Notes: a model not told the origin generated them from the sequence alone. A stretch of 64,000 nt of DNA from Achromobacter sp. Bel (GCF_012928505.1 NZ_JABBJN010000010.1:1-64000), one strand, 5' to 3'; positions 23,252-32,289 are shown, counted from the first letter of the stretch. Program-made: numbers and translations.

Positions 23252-23271
23252 GCGGCGGCCTTTGCCGCCGC
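23252..23271 (+). terminator. GC-rich hairpin after the AraC-type gene
   Basis: The stem GCGGCGG/CCGCCGC (23252-23258 and 23265-23271) lies six bases after the stop codon. There is no T run, so it is a weak candidate terminator. Confidence 0.35.
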
Positions 23272-23444
23272 TGTTGCCGTGGTCAATGCCAATGCCGCCG
23301 TTGTGGCCGCGGCCGTTCCGCCTTTACGCATCTTCACGTTTCTCCGACATTTTTGCGGATCTTCATTTGCGCCCTGTCCCTAGTATGGCGTCACGGGGTG
23401 GGCAAAGGTTTGATCGCCCGCCCGAGATGTTCTTGAGGTGAGAG

Positions 23445-24446
23445 ATGAATGACCTTTTGAGGCCGCGGCGCACCGGCGCGCTGCTTATCCATGGGTTGGG
23501 CGGCACGGAATTCGATATGGGCTCGCTGCATAAGGTGCTGGCGCGCGCAGGCGTGGAGACGCACGGCGTGACGTTGCCCGGCCACGCCGGGCAACCGGAA
23601 GACCTGCTGGACGTGCGGGTGGAAGACTGGATGGGCGTGGTGACGCGGCGTTATCGCGAGCTGTGCGGACAGTACGAGGTGGTGCATGTGATCGGCATGT
23701 GCCTGGGGGCGTTGCTGGCCGTGGAACTGTGCAAGCGCGAATCGCACACGCGCGGCGCGCTGGTAGCGCTGTCGGCGCCCGTGTTCCTGGATGGCTGGAG
23801 CACGCCGTGGTATCGCGGGTTGCGGTATCTGCTGTATCACGTGCCGGGCATGCCGCGGCGCATCCGGGTTCAGGAAGAGGACCCCTACGGCGTGAAAAGC
23901 GAGCTGGTGCGCGCCTTTATCAAGGCGGGATTCGCGCGCGGCGACGGGTTTCACTACCAGTGGGTGCCGTTGGCTTGCGTGCGGCAGGTAGACCGCCTGC
24001 GCGGCATGGTCCAGCAAGGGCTTGAGCAACTGAATTGCCCGACGTTGATCATGCATGCCGAAGAAGACGAACTGACCAGCCCGCGGTCAGCGCGCTTCTT
24101 GGGGGCGCGCATTCCCGGCGCGACGGTGGTGATGCTGCAAGACAGCTATCACATGATCTGCGTCGACCACGAGCGCGACCGCGTCATGCGTGACGTGTTG
24201 GCCTTTCTGGGCAAGGATCCCGGGCTGGTGCGGATGCGCAAGCGGCCAGCGGTGGCCGATGTGCCGGCTCAGGCCGCGGCGGGCTGGTCCGGAAGCAGCG
24301 GGCCTTGCGGATCGTTTTCCGCATCGGGGCGCGGTGGCACCGGCGGCAAGCCGAGTCCTATCCGCAGGCGTTGGCAATCGGGGTTGGGCGAGCCATCCGG
24401 CATCCAGATGTCGAATTCCCGGCAAGGCGTGGGGCGGTTTTCGTAG
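23445..24446 (+). CDS. Alpha/beta hydrolase with cysteine in the nucleophile elbow
   Basis: 333 residues; the esterase-like core spans about 10-260. LLIHGLGGTEFDM supplies the oxyanion-hole region. The nucleophile elbow reads GMCLGA, so Cys86 takes the place of the usual Ser in GxSxG. Asp (in HAEEDELTSP, near 209) and His (SYHMICVDHERD, near 236) complete a triad, as in carboxylesterases of the Est30/monoacylglycerol-lipase type. Cysteine elbows are known in dienelactone hydrolases and PHA synthases, but the surrounding sequence looks esterase-like. The last ~60 residues are low-complexity and lie antisense to the YkgJ-type gene, a 178-base tail-to-tail overlap, so the true C terminus may be shorter. 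Start supported by GAGGTGAGAG. Confidence 0.8.
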   Translation: MNDLLRPRRTGALLIHGLGGTEFDMGSLHKVLARAGVETHGVTLPGHAGQPEDLLDVRVEDWMGVVTRRYRELCGQYEVVHVIGMCLGALLAVELCKRESHTRGALVALSAPVFLDGWSTPWYRGLRYLLYHVPGMPRRIRVQEEDPYGVKSELVRAFIKAGFARGDGFHYQWVPLACVRQVDRLRGMVQQGLEQLNCPTLIMHAEEDELTSPRSARFLGARIPGATVVMLQDSYHMICVDHERDRVMRDVLAFLGKDPGLVRMRKRPAVADVPAQAAAGWSGSSGPCGSFSASGRGGTGGKPSPIRRRWQSGLGEPSGIQMSNSRQGVGRFS

Positions 24447-24730
24447 ATGGCGCAGTGGATGCCGGGCTGGCCGAGTTCACCGCGCAGGGATATGCAGCGG
24501 CCGCCGCCCATCTCGGTGCCCTTCATGCAGGCCCGCAGCGGACTCATCTGAGTGACCAGTTCCACGGGGACATGGCCGCCGTTTTCGCCTGCCAGTTCAC
24601 CGCAATAGAACGATACCCTGAAGTGCGAGCAACAGGCTCCGCAATCAAGGCAGGGGTTTGCGTCCGGGTTGTCACCGGCCAGCACGGCGGGTGAAACGAA
24701 CGTCAGGACAGCGGTCTCGAGCAGGGACAT
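24269..24730 (-). CDS. YkgJ-family cysteine-cluster protein
   Basis: 153 residues, with the cysteine pattern CLDCGACCSHF near the N terminus, followed by CMKGTEMGGGRC, HCAIYENRP and PCREF. This matches the zinc- or iron-chelating YkgJ/UPF0153 family, whose biochemical role is not settled. The last ~40 residues are Pro-rich and overlap the 3' end of the convergent alpha/beta hydrolase gene. No operon partner is evident on this strand. Confidence 0.82.
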   Translation of the reverse strand: MSLLETAVLTFVSPAVLAGDNPDANPCLDCGACCSHFRVSFYCGELAGENGGHVPVELVTQMSPLRACMKGTEMGGGRCISLRGELGQPGIHCAIYENRPTPCREFDIWMPDGSPNPDCQRLRIGLGLPPVPPRPDAENDPQGPLLPDQPAAA

Positions 24731-24879
24731 GGGGATGGATTAGAAAGCCTGTCCAGGCCGCGGCCGGCGCGGGATCAGGGCGCAAATAGTAGCGGGATTC
24801 GGACGGCGGCCGCTACGACTTTTTTCGGGGACGTTGCTGGGGTAGCATCGGTGGCCTGACTGCCGCCTGGAGCAATGCC

Positions 24880-25515
24880 TTGAACGCTAAAACCGACTTC
24901 CCCGACGGCCTGGCCCGTTGCGGCTGGGTGGATACGTCCACCGAATACATGGCCTATCACGACACGGAATGGGGCCGCCCGCAAGGCGAGGACCGCGCCT
25001 TGTTCGAACAGCTTTGCCTGGAAGGTTTCCAGTCAGGCCTCAGCTGGCGCACCATCCTGAACAAGCGCCAAGCCTTCCGGCGCGGTTTCGCTGATTTCGA
25101 CCCCGCCAAGGTGGCGCGGTTCGGTGAAAAGCAGGTGCTGGCCTTGCTGGCCGACGCCGGCATCGTCCGGCATCGCGGCAAGATCGAAGCCGTGATCAAC
25201 AACGCGGCCCGCGCCTTGGAAATGATTGAAAAAGAAGGCTCGCTGGCGGCGTTCTTCTGGCGCTTCGAAGCCCCGGCGGGTGCGCCCTCCATCTTGGGCG
25301 CGTCGACGTCTGAACAATCCCTCGCCTTGTCCAAGGCATTGAAGAAGCTGGGCTGGAAGTTCGTGGGGCCCACCACCGTCTACGCGTTCATGCAGTCGGT
25401 GGGCATGGTGAACGATCACAACCCGGGGTGCCATTGCCACGCGCTGAGCGAAAAAGCGCGTAAGGACTTCAAGCGGCCGGCGGTCCGGCGGCCGGCGGAC
25501 CGGCGGCCGGCGTAG
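24880..25515 (+). CDS. tag: DNA-3-methyladenine glycosylase I
   Basis: Base-excision repair glycosylase that removes 3-methyladenine from alkylated DNA; 211 residues. Landmarks are RCGWVDTSTEYMAYHDTEWG (zinc Cys and His at the N terminus), FEQLCLEGFQSGLSWRTILN with the base-binding Glu/Trp region, and the C-terminal zinc ligands in VNDHNPGCHCH. The start is TTG 24880, since no ATG precedes the conserved CGW motif in frame. The final 14 residues (KRPAVRRPADRRPA) come from a 15-bp tandem repeat and overlap the convergent LTA-synthase-like gene by 47 bases. They extend beyond the usual Tag C terminus. Confidence 0.92.
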   Translation: MNAKTDFPDGLARCGWVDTSTEYMAYHDTEWGRPQGEDRALFEQLCLEGFQSGLSWRTILNKRQAFRRGFADFDPAKVARFGEKQVLALLADAGIVRHRGKIEAVINNAARALEMIEKEGSLAAFFWRFEAPAGAPSILGASTSEQSLALSKALKKLGWKFVGPTTVYAFMQSVGMVNDHNPGCHCHALSEKARKDFKRPAVRRPADRRPA

Positions 25516-27424
25516 CGGTGGGCGCGGCGGCCGATTCGGGCACAACGCCCGGCAGGCTGTAGCGGCCTTCGCGGTAGGCCCAGCTGGGCCACAGCGCATG
25601 CGCCAGCGCTTCGGTCGCAAGCTCCGGGTTCAACGCCACGGGGGCGTAGTCTTCGGGCGCGGTGTAGCGGTACTGCACGGGCGTCTTGTTGGGCGCCAGC
25701 ACCAGCAGATCGTTTTCCTTCAGATAGCCGTAGGTGCTGTCGTACTGCATGATGGCGCGGCCCGGCGTGCTGCGCGTCAGATCGTGGCCGATCATCGGGT
25801 GCTCGGTATCCACGCCGATCAGCGACAGCAAGGTCGGCGGCAGGTCGATCTGGCTGATCAGGCGGTCGTCGCGGCGCGCTTCAATGCCCGCGCCCAGGAT
25901 CACGGCGGGGATGTGGAAGTGGCGCACCGGCACCAGGCTGGCGCCGAACACGCGGGAATCGTGGTCGGCGGCCACCAGGAAGACGGTGTTCTCCCAATAG
26001 GGCGACGCCTTGGCGCGTTCGAAGAATCGGCCCAGGGCCCAGTCCGCATAGCGCACGGTGTTTTCCACGGTGGCCGGGTTGCCTTCCGTCTGGATGCGGC
26101 CGGCGGGGTACTCCCATGGCGAATGGTTCGACACGCTGAACGCCAGCGTGAAGGTGGGCTGGTCGGCGTCTTCGCGCAGCAGCCGGTCCAGCTGGGTGAA
26201 CATGTCTTCGTCCGACGCGCCCCAGGTGCCCACGAAGGCGGGGTCCACGAAGTCGGCGCGGTCAACGATCTGCTTGAAGCCGTTGCCCAGGAAAAAGCCC
26301 TTCATGTTGTCGAAGTGCGATTCGCCGCCATAGATGAAACGCGAGTGATAGCCGTGGCGGCCCAGCAGGTCGGCCAGCGAGAAAAAGCCGCGTTGCGAAC
26401 GAGGCAGCTTCAGCACGGCCTGCGCCGGGGTGGGCAGGAAGCCGGTGACCACCGCTTCCAGCCCGCGCACCGAGCGGGTGCCCGTGGCATAGGCGCGCGT
26501 GAAGGTCCAGGACTCGCGCGCCAGCGCGTCCAGCTCTGGCGTCAGGTTGGCGCCGCCCAGGTCGGCGCTGTACTGCGCGCCCAGGCTTTCTTCCAGGATG
26601 ATCACCAGGTTGAGCGGGCGCGGCGTCTTGCGCGTGGCGGTCTGGCGGTGCAGGCTGGGGTAGTCGGGGTTGGCCGGGGGATTGGGCAGTCCGGACTGCG
26701 CCAGCACCAGATCGTGCATCTTGGCATCGTCCATGCCCCCATACACGTCCGATGCCGACTTCTCGTTCTTCATGCTGTAGATCGCGTAGAACACGTTGTA
26801 GAGCGAGTTCAAGGCCAGCGTGTTGAGCATGCCGTCGGAGCTGTAAGCGACCGAGGACGGGTTGATGGGGCGATGGCCCAGCGTGCCTCGGATCGCCAGG
26901 ATGACGATGGCCAGGATGGCCACGCTGGCAAGCGGCATCTGCCACCAGGTCAGTGGCGCGTCGGGCTGGGCGTAGCCGAACAGGCCATACGCGAGCCAGC
27001 CGATCACGGCCACGCCGCCCAGGCCGCCCAGCAGCGCCAGCTTGTATCCGCGCCAGAGCATGCCGGAGACTTCTCGCGGGTGCTTCAGGTATTCCACGAA
27101 CAGCCGGTTGGGCCGCGTGTCATATTCCAGGATGAAGGGGGGCGAGGCGACCTCCAGGAAAGCCAGCAGGATGAAGGCCGCCAGATACCAATACCCCGCG
27201 ATCGTCGCGGCGATAGGGAAGTGCCCAAGCAGCGGCGACAGCACGGCAGGCAGCGCGGCCAACACGGCGATCTGATGGGCGTCGATGCGCAAGCCGCCCA
27301 GCAGCAGCGGGAACAGCCCGCCGGCATTGCGCACGCGCTGCCATTGCCAGGCGGCCAGCGCCAGGCGGCTGAGCGTCAGCAGCGCAAACGCCGCGACCAC
27401 GAAAATCAAGGTTGAATGCCGCAT
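25469..27424 (-). CDS. LTA synthase / phosphoglycerol transferase-family membrane sulfatase-fold protein
   Basis: 651 residues from ATG 27424 (GGAGG five bases upstream). The N-terminal ~200 residues contain about five membrane segments (LIFVVAAFALLTLSRLALAA first). A periplasmic sulfatase-fold domain follows: NLVIILEESLGAQYSAD with a metal Glu, the catalytic-Thr region ATGTRSVRGLEAVVTG, and VAADHDSRVFG metal ligands. In gram-negatives such proteins (OpgB-like, or phosphoethanolamine/phosphoglycerol transferases) decorate periplasmic glucans or envelope glycans. The exact donor and acceptor are unknown. The C-terminal PAAGPPAAGPPAA tail arises from the 15-bp repeat shared with tag. Divergent from asmA across 357 bases. 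Confidence 0.85.
   Translation of the reverse strand: MRHSTLIFVVAAFALLTLSRLALAAWQWQRVRNAGGLFPLLLGGLRIDAHQIAVLAALPAVLSPLLGHFPIAATIAGYWYLAAFILLAFLEVASPPFILEYDTRPNRLFVEYLKHPREVSGMLWRGYKLALLGGLGGVAVIGWLAYGLFGYAQPDAPLTWWQMPLASVAILAIVILAIRGTLGHRPINPSSVAYSSDGMLNTLALNSLYNVFYAIYSMKNEKSASDVYGGMDDAKMHDLVLAQSGLPNPPANPDYPSLHRQTATRKTPRPLNLVIILEESLGAQYSADLGGANLTPELDALARESWTFTRAYATGTRSVRGLEAVVTGFLPTPAQAVLKLPRSQRGFFSLADLLGRHGYHSRFIYGGESHFDNMKGFFLGNGFKQIVDRADFVDPAFVGTWGASDEDMFTQLDRLLREDADQPTFTLAFSVSNHSPWEYPAGRIQTEGNPATVENTVRYADWALGRFFERAKASPYWENTVFLVAADHDSRVFGASLVPVRHFHIPAVILGAGIEARRDDRLISQIDLPPTLLSLIGVDTEHPMIGHDLTRSTPGRAIMQYDSTYGYLKENDLLVLAPNKTPVQYRYTAPEDYAPVALNPELATEALAHALWPSWAYREGRYSLPGVVPESAAAPTATPAAGPPAAGPPAA
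25473..25512. repeat. 15-bp tandem repeat shared by two convergent gene ends
   Basis: Units GCGGCCGGCGGTCCG (25473-25487) and GCGGCCGGCGGACCG (25488-25502), plus a partial third unit. Read rightward it encodes RPAVR/RPADR in Tag; read leftward, GPPAA in the LTA-synthase-like protein. Confidence 0.85.
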
Positions 27425-27781
27425 CGGGCCTCCAGGTTGTTCTGCTATCCCACCCGGTGGGGCGGAATCGCTCGTCCGCGCATTGGAGCAGGGGGCGCGT
27501 TGAAAATTCAATGAGTTACCGAAATCCGGTCACTTTCCGGTGGACCTAGCCATTTCTTTTTGTAACTTCCGAGCGCCGGTGCCGGGAACACGGCGTGCTG
27601 CGCAAACCCGCGGGCGGCGATGGGCCGCCACACGGCGCGGGCCGCCCGGGCGCTTCGCGGGCGGAAAGATCCGCACACATTATGGGGCCGGTTGGCTTAA
27701 CCCTTGCAGTAGGCCGCGATACCCTTGCAGCTAACAGAGGGCCGGCGGCGGTAGGCCGGCCACAACGCCAAGGATAAAACC
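27425..27781. other. Divergent intergenic region (LTA-synthase-like / asmA)
   Basis: 357 bases without a supportable gene. It must hold the promoters of both flanking genes. A 10-bp direct repeat ACCCTTGCAG (27700-27709 and 27721-27730) lies 52-81 bases before asmA. No strong dyad or terminator is seen. Confidence 0.5.
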
Positions 27782-29866
27782 ATGACGCGCACAAGAAAAA
27801 TAGCGATCGGGATTGTAGGGGGTCTGGCCCTCGTCGTGCTGGTGCTGGGAGTGGTGATCGCCACTTTCGACTGGAACCGGGCCAAACCCATGATCAACGA
27901 GCGCGCCAGCGCCGCCATCGGGCGTCCCTTCGCCATCAATGGCGACCTGAGCGTCAAATGGGAACGAGAGCCTGATGCGGGCGGGTGGCGGGCCTGGCTG
28001 CCATGGCCGCACGTTATCGCCAATGACATCTCGGTCGGCAACGCGCCCTGGGCGAAGGCCCCCCATTTCGCCACGCTCAAGCGCGGCGAGTTCAGCCTGG
28101 CGCTTCTGCCGCTCTTGAACCAGCGGGTCGTCATCCGCCGCATCCAGTTGACCGAACCCGCCGCCGACCTGGAAAGGGTGGCCGACGGCCGTGCCAATTG
28201 GGTCTTCACCCTGCCCGATACCGGTGAGCCCTCGCCCTGGGTGCTGGACATCAATGAAATCGGATTCGACAAGGGGCGGGTCGGGTTGGTCGACGAGATC
28301 CTCAAGGCCGACCTGACCGTGCTGGTGGATCCGCTGGGCAAACCGGTGCCGTTCGCGGATGTGGCCGGCGCCGCGTTCGTGCCGGAAGACGGGGCCGCGC
28401 CCGCGCCCCGCGATTACGTGTTTGGCTGGAAGGTGGACGGCAAGTTCAAGGGGCTGGCCACCAAGGGAGAAGGCAAAGTGGGCGGGATGCTGGCCTTGCA
28501 AGACGCGAGGCAGCCGTTCCCCGTGCAGGCGGAGGTTGCGGTCGGGGGCACCAAGGCCGCGGTGACGGGGACGTTGACGGATCCGGCCAACCTGGGCGCC
28601 CTTGATCTGCGGCTGAAATTGTCGGGCGCCTCGATGGCGCAGCTTTATCCGCTGACGGGGGTGACCCTGCCGGACACGCCGCCTTATTCCACCGACGGGC
28701 ATCTGGTCGCCAAGTTGAAGAACCCCGGCGGCGCGGTGTTCGACTACAAGGATTTCAACGGCAAAGTGGGCAACAGCGACCTGCATGGCGGCATTTCCTT
28801 CGCGTTGGGCGCGCCGCGGCCGAAGCTGACCGGAAAATTGTCGTCGACGCAGCTGCGCATGGTCGACCTGGGGCCGCTGATCGGCGTGCCCGCGGGCGGC
28901 ACGCCGGCGGTGCCGGCCGATCGCGCCAAGGATGCGCCGGCCAAGCCCAAGGGCGGCAAGGTGCTGCCCACGCAGGCCTTCCGCACCGATCGCTGGCGCG
29001 ATATGGACGCCGACGTCAGCCTGGATGCCGGGCGCATCGTGCACGACAGCAAGCTGCCGTTATCCGACTTGTCCGTGCATGTGGTGCTGCAAGACGGCAA
29101 GCTGACGCTGGACCCGTTCCGGTTCGGCATCGCCGGCGGCAATATCAACGGCACCATCAAGCTGGACGGCGCCAGCGAAGCGCTGACGGGGCGCGTCGAC
29201 CTGCGTGCGCGCCGCCTGCGGCTCAAGCAACTGTTCCCGGCGACGGAGGCCATGCAGAAGACGCTGGGCGAACTGAACGGCGACATGGCGATCAGCGGCG
29301 CTGGCAATTCGGTGGCCGCATTGCTGGGCTCGGCGACGGGCGACGTGAAGATGCTGGTCAACGATGGCGTCATCAGCCGCAGTCTGATGGAGATCGCGGG
29401 GCTGAACGTGGGCAACTACGTGATGTCCAAACTGTTCGGCGACGATGAGGTGAAAATCAATTGCGGGGCCGCCGACCTCGCCATGAAGAACGGCGTGATG
29501 ACGCCGCGCGTGTTCGTGTTCGATACCGAGAACGCGCTGATCAGCATCACCGGCACCGCCGATTTCAAGAATGAAACGATGGATATGGACATTACGCCGG
29601 ACAGCAAGGGATTCCGCATCTTCTCGTTGCGTTCTCCGCTGTATGTGCGCGGCACCTTCGGTTCGCCGGACGTGGGCGTGCATGTGCTGCCGCTGGCGGC
29701 GCGCGGCGCGGGCATGGTGGCGTTGGGCGTGCTGTTGACGCCCGCTGCCGGCTTGCTGGCGCTGATCGCGCCCAGTACGACCGATGAGAACGCCTGCGCT
29801 CCGCTGCTGGAGCAGATGCGCAAGCCGCCCAAGGCGCCGGCGCCCGCCGCGCCCAAGGGGAAGTAA
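27782..29866 (+). CDS. AsmA-family envelope protein
   Basis: 694 residues. There is a single N-terminal membrane anchor (about 7-29, IAIGIVGGLALVVLVLGVVI) and then a long periplasmic part. The AsmA N-terminal domain covers FDWNRAKPMINERASAAIGR (near 34) onward. The conserved AsmA C-terminal domain is near 480-640 (FRFGIAGGNINGTIKLDGAS, FFPATEAMQKTLGELNGDMA-like and GDVKMLVNDGVISRSLMEIA segments). AsmA/TamB-like proteins are thought to support phospholipid transport or outer-membrane assembly. The ~25-residue C-terminal tail is Pro/Ala/Lys-rich. Monocistronic; convergent with the diguanylate cyclase gene. Confidence 0.9.
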   Translation: MTRTRKIAIGIVGGLALVVLVLGVVIATFDWNRAKPMINERASAAIGRPFAINGDLSVKWEREPDAGGWRAWLPWPHVIANDISVGNAPWAKAPHFATLKRGEFSLALLPLLNQRVVIRRIQLTEPAADLERVADGRANWVFTLPDTGEPSPWVLDINEIGFDKGRVGLVDEILKADLTVLVDPLGKPVPFADVAGAAFVPEDGAAPAPRDYVFGWKVDGKFKGLATKGEGKVGGMLALQDARQPFPVQAEVAVGGTKAAVTGTLTDPANLGALDLRLKLSGASMAQLYPLTGVTLPDTPPYSTDGHLVAKLKNPGGAVFDYKDFNGKVGNSDLHGGISFALGAPRPKLTGKLSSTQLRMVDLGPLIGVPAGGTPAVPADRAKDAPAKPKGGKVLPTQAFRTDRWRDMDADVSLDAGRIVHDSKLPLSDLSVHVVLQDGKLTLDPFRFGIAGGNINGTIKLDGASEALTGRVDLRARRLRLKQLFPATEAMQKTLGELNGDMAISGAGNSVAALLGSATGDVKMLVNDGVISRSLMEIAGLNVGNYVMSKLFGDDEVKINCGAADLAMKNGVMTPRVFVFDTENALISITGTADFKNETMDMDITPDSKGFRIFSLRSPLYVRGTFGSPDVGVHVLPLAARGAGMVALGVLLTPAAGLLALIAPSTTDENACAPLLEQMRKPPKAPAPAAPKGK

Positions 29867-29926
29867 AGGGAGGCCGGGCGAGGGCCCGGGGGACGCCGGC
29901 GCGGACACCCGCGAGGATTTGCCCGG

Positions 29927-31522
29927 TCAGCCCGGCGACACCCGGCGCGAACCGTCGCGCACGTCGTCGTCCGCGGCGCACACGGCATTGCGGCCGTGGT
30001 TCTTCGCGTAGTAGAGCGCCTGGTCGGCACGCTGGAAGACGGCGTCCAGCGTGGCGCCATGGTCGGGGTAGCGTGCCACGCCCACCGATACGGTGATGGG
30101 CGAGCCGATGGCGCCGGGGGCGGGCTGCGAGGCCAGCCGCAGGCGCAGGCGCTCGGCGGCGGAGACGGCCGCGGCGAGCGATGCGCCGGGCATCAGGATG
30201 ACGAATTCTTCTCCGCCGGAGCGCGCAAGCGTGTCGCCGCTGCGCGAGCCTTCACTCATCAACGTGGCCAGGGCTTGCAAGGCGCGGTCGCCGGCGGTGT
30301 GGCCGTATCGGTCGTTGATGTGCTTGAAGTGGTCGATATCGATGATCATCAGCGCAACCGGGGACTCGTCGGCCTGCAACATCGCCAGCGCCTCGTCCAG
30401 GCCCCGCCGGTTGAGCAGGCCCGTCAGGGTGTCGGTCGTGGTTTCGCGGCGCAGGTCGCGGATCTTGTGATGGATCGATGCCAACCCCATCAGCAGTGCG
30501 CGTTTGAGCTGCGCGGCTTCGAAATACCAGGAACGGACATCGCGGATGCGAGAGGCCGAGTCCGGGTCCTGCATATGGCGGGCGATGCCGGCCAACTCTC
30601 CTAGCGGCCGCGCGATCCAGCGAGACAACAGCCAGATCAACACCACCGACAGCAACAGCAGCGGCAGGGCGTTTTCCGCGGTGGCCATGACCAGATCGCT
30701 CAATGGATGCAGCGTGCTGGCCACCGGACGCTGCGCGATGATGCTCCAGCCGGTGCTGGGCACCGGCGCGTAGCCCGCCAGCATGTCGCGGCCTTCGCTG
30801 TCGGTGAAGCGCCGTTCTCCGGTTTCGCCCCGGAGGGCGGCCGCGAAGACGTCATCGTCGGGCGCCTTGTGGCCCAGCAGGCTGCGATCGGGGTGATAGA
30901 TCAGCGTGCCGTTGCGGTCCATCACATACAGGAATGAGTCGTCGCGGTAGAAATGCTGGCCCAGCAGGCGGTCCAGCGCGTTGTCTTCATGCAGGTACAG
31001 CGTGCCCGCGATGTAGCCCAGGTAGCGGTAGTCGTGCGAGAAGATGGGATACGAATACAGGATCAGCCAGCGGCCGGTACGGGTCTGATAGGGCTCGCTG
31101 ATGATCGGCTGCTTGGTGCGCAGGGCGGTCTTGGAGGCGTCGCTGCTCAACTGCTGGCCCAGCAATTCCGGATAGGCGGAAGACACCGCTATTACTTTTC
31201 CCTCGGGCGACACGATGATGCTGGAATTGAAATGGCCGAATTGCTCCTGCTGGCGGCGCGTCTCCTCGGCCATCAGCGCGGGGCGGGTCTCCATGTCGGC
31301 CAGCATGTCGGCGCTGTATGCCAGGTACCGCCGCACATCGTTGAGGAAGACATCGGTGGTGGACGCCAGTTTGGAGGCATAGACGCGGTTGACCTCTAGC
31401 GCGTTGTGCAGCAGCAGGTCGCGTTGCACCAGATAACTGGCATGCAGCCCGCCGGCCAAGACCAATATGACCGACAGCAGGCTGATCCACAGGATGAGGC
31501 GCCGGAGGTCAAGGCGGAACAT
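29927..31522 (-). CDS. Membrane-bound diguanylate cyclase (Cache-GGDEF)
   Basis: 531 residues; makes cyclic di-GMP. TM1 is at about 9-31, a periplasmic double-Cache-like sensor at about 32-280 (ISEPYQTRTGRWLILYSYPI, VMDRNGTLIYHPDRSLLG), TM2 (ALPLLLLSVVLIWLLSRW) at about 287-305, and a HAMP-like stretch follows. The GGDEF domain is at about 365-515: TDTLTGLLNRRG, DIDHFKHINDRYGH and the active site GGEEF. The inhibitory I-site RSGD lies five residues before GGEEF, so product inhibition is expected. It follows the TetR gene by 10 bases on the same strand, probably as one transcript. Confidence 0.9.
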   Translation of the reverse strand: MFRLDLRRLILWISLLSVILVLAGGLHASYLVQRDLLLHNALEVNRVYASKLASTTDVFLNDVRRYLAYSADMLADMETRPALMAEETRRQQEQFGHFNSSIIVSPEGKVIAVSSAYPELLGQQLSSDASKTALRTKQPIISEPYQTRTGRWLILYSYPIFSHDYRYLGYIAGTLYLHEDNALDRLLGQHFYRDDSFLYVMDRNGTLIYHPDRSLLGHKAPDDDVFAAALRGETGERRFTDSEGRDMLAGYAPVPSTGWSIIAQRPVASTLHPLSDLVMATAENALPLLLLSVVLIWLLSRWIARPLGELAGIARHMQDPDSASRIRDVRSWYFEAAQLKRALLMGLASIHHKIRDLRRETTTDTLTGLLNRRGLDEALAMLQADESPVALMIIDIDHFKHINDRYGHTAGDRALQALATLMSEGSRSGDTLARSGGEEFVILMPGASLAAAVSAAERLRLRLASQPAPGAIGSPITVSVGVARYPDHGATLDAVFQRADQALYYAKNHGRNAVCAADDDVRDGSRRVSPG

Positions 31523-31532
31523 GGGGTATCCG

Positions 31533-32177
31533 TCAGTTGCGGGCGCTGCCCGGGGGAAGGCCGGAAAGCGGCAGGCCGCCGGTCAGGGCATCCCAGGCGC
31601 ACATGGCCTGGCGCGCCACGCTTTGCAGGGTCTTGCGGCTGGCGCCGTCGCGTGCCTGGATGGACATGCCGTGCAGCACGGTTGTGTAGAAGGCCGCAAG
31701 GCTCTTCGTATCGGCGGCGGCCGGCAATTCTCCTTGGGCGACGCCCGTGTTCAGGCGAGCCAGGATGCGGCCTTGCATGTCGCGGCGGTTGTCGCACAGG
31801 AAGCCACCGACGCTGGCGTGGTTGACGCTGCCCGACGGCGCGCCCAGCACGATCATGCAGCCTGGGGGCTGGCCGGGGGCAGTGAAGCGTTCGGCCGCAG
31901 CCATCAGCATGGACTGGATGCCGTCGCGCGCGGTGGGCGCGTTTTGCAACGCGCGGCGGGACGAGCCGCCTTCTGTTTCGCGGTAGAGCTCGACGGCCTC
32001 GCGAAATAGCCCTTCTTTTGAGCCAAATGCGCCATAAAGGCTGGGCGAGTTGATGCCCATCGCTTCCGTCAGATCGGTTAGCGAAGCTCCTTCATATCCC
32101 TTCGACCAGAACACTTCCATGGCCTTTTGCAAGGCCTGGGCCCGGTCGAAGTTCCGGGGGCGCCCACGTTCTGCCAT
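31533..32177 (-). CDS. TetR-family regulator
   Basis: 214 residues. The N-terminal HTH is classic: FDRAQALQKAMEVFWSKGYE, then SLTDLTEAMGINSPSLYGAFGSKEGLF. The C-terminal ligand domain resembles the group of TetR proteins beside short-chain dehydrogenases. It is divergent from the SDR gene at 32290, and a 22-bp near-perfect palindrome lies in the gap next to the SDR start, so this regulator very probably represses the SDR gene and perhaps itself. The downstream diguanylate cyclase is likely in the same transcript. Confidence 0.9.
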   Translation of the reverse strand: MAERGRPRNFDRAQALQKAMEVFWSKGYEGASLTDLTEAMGINSPSLYGAFGSKEGLFREAVELYRETEGGSSRRALQNAPTARDGIQSMLMAAAERFTAPGQPPGCMIVLGAPSGSVNHASVGGFLCDNRRDMQGRILARLNTGVAQGELPAAADTKSLAAFYTTVLHGMSIQARDGASRKTLQSVARQAMCAWDALTGGLPLSGLPPGSARN

Positions 32178-32258
32178 CTGGCGATTTTACCTGTCACAGT
32201 ATTTTTGTGTTGAACGATAAAAAAATGATTGACGAGAGGCAGGCGGTGCGACGATGAT

Positions 32259-32280
32259 ATTTGTACTGATCACTACAAAT
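32259..32280. promoter_or_regulatory. Candidate TetR operator
   Basis: ATTTGTA-C-TGATCA-C-TACAAAT is a 22-bp dyad with one mismatched pair. It ends nine bases before the SDR start codon, just ahead of its ribosome-binding site (AAGGA), where bound TetR would block expression. Confidence 0.65.
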
Positions 32281-32289
32281 TAAGGACGA

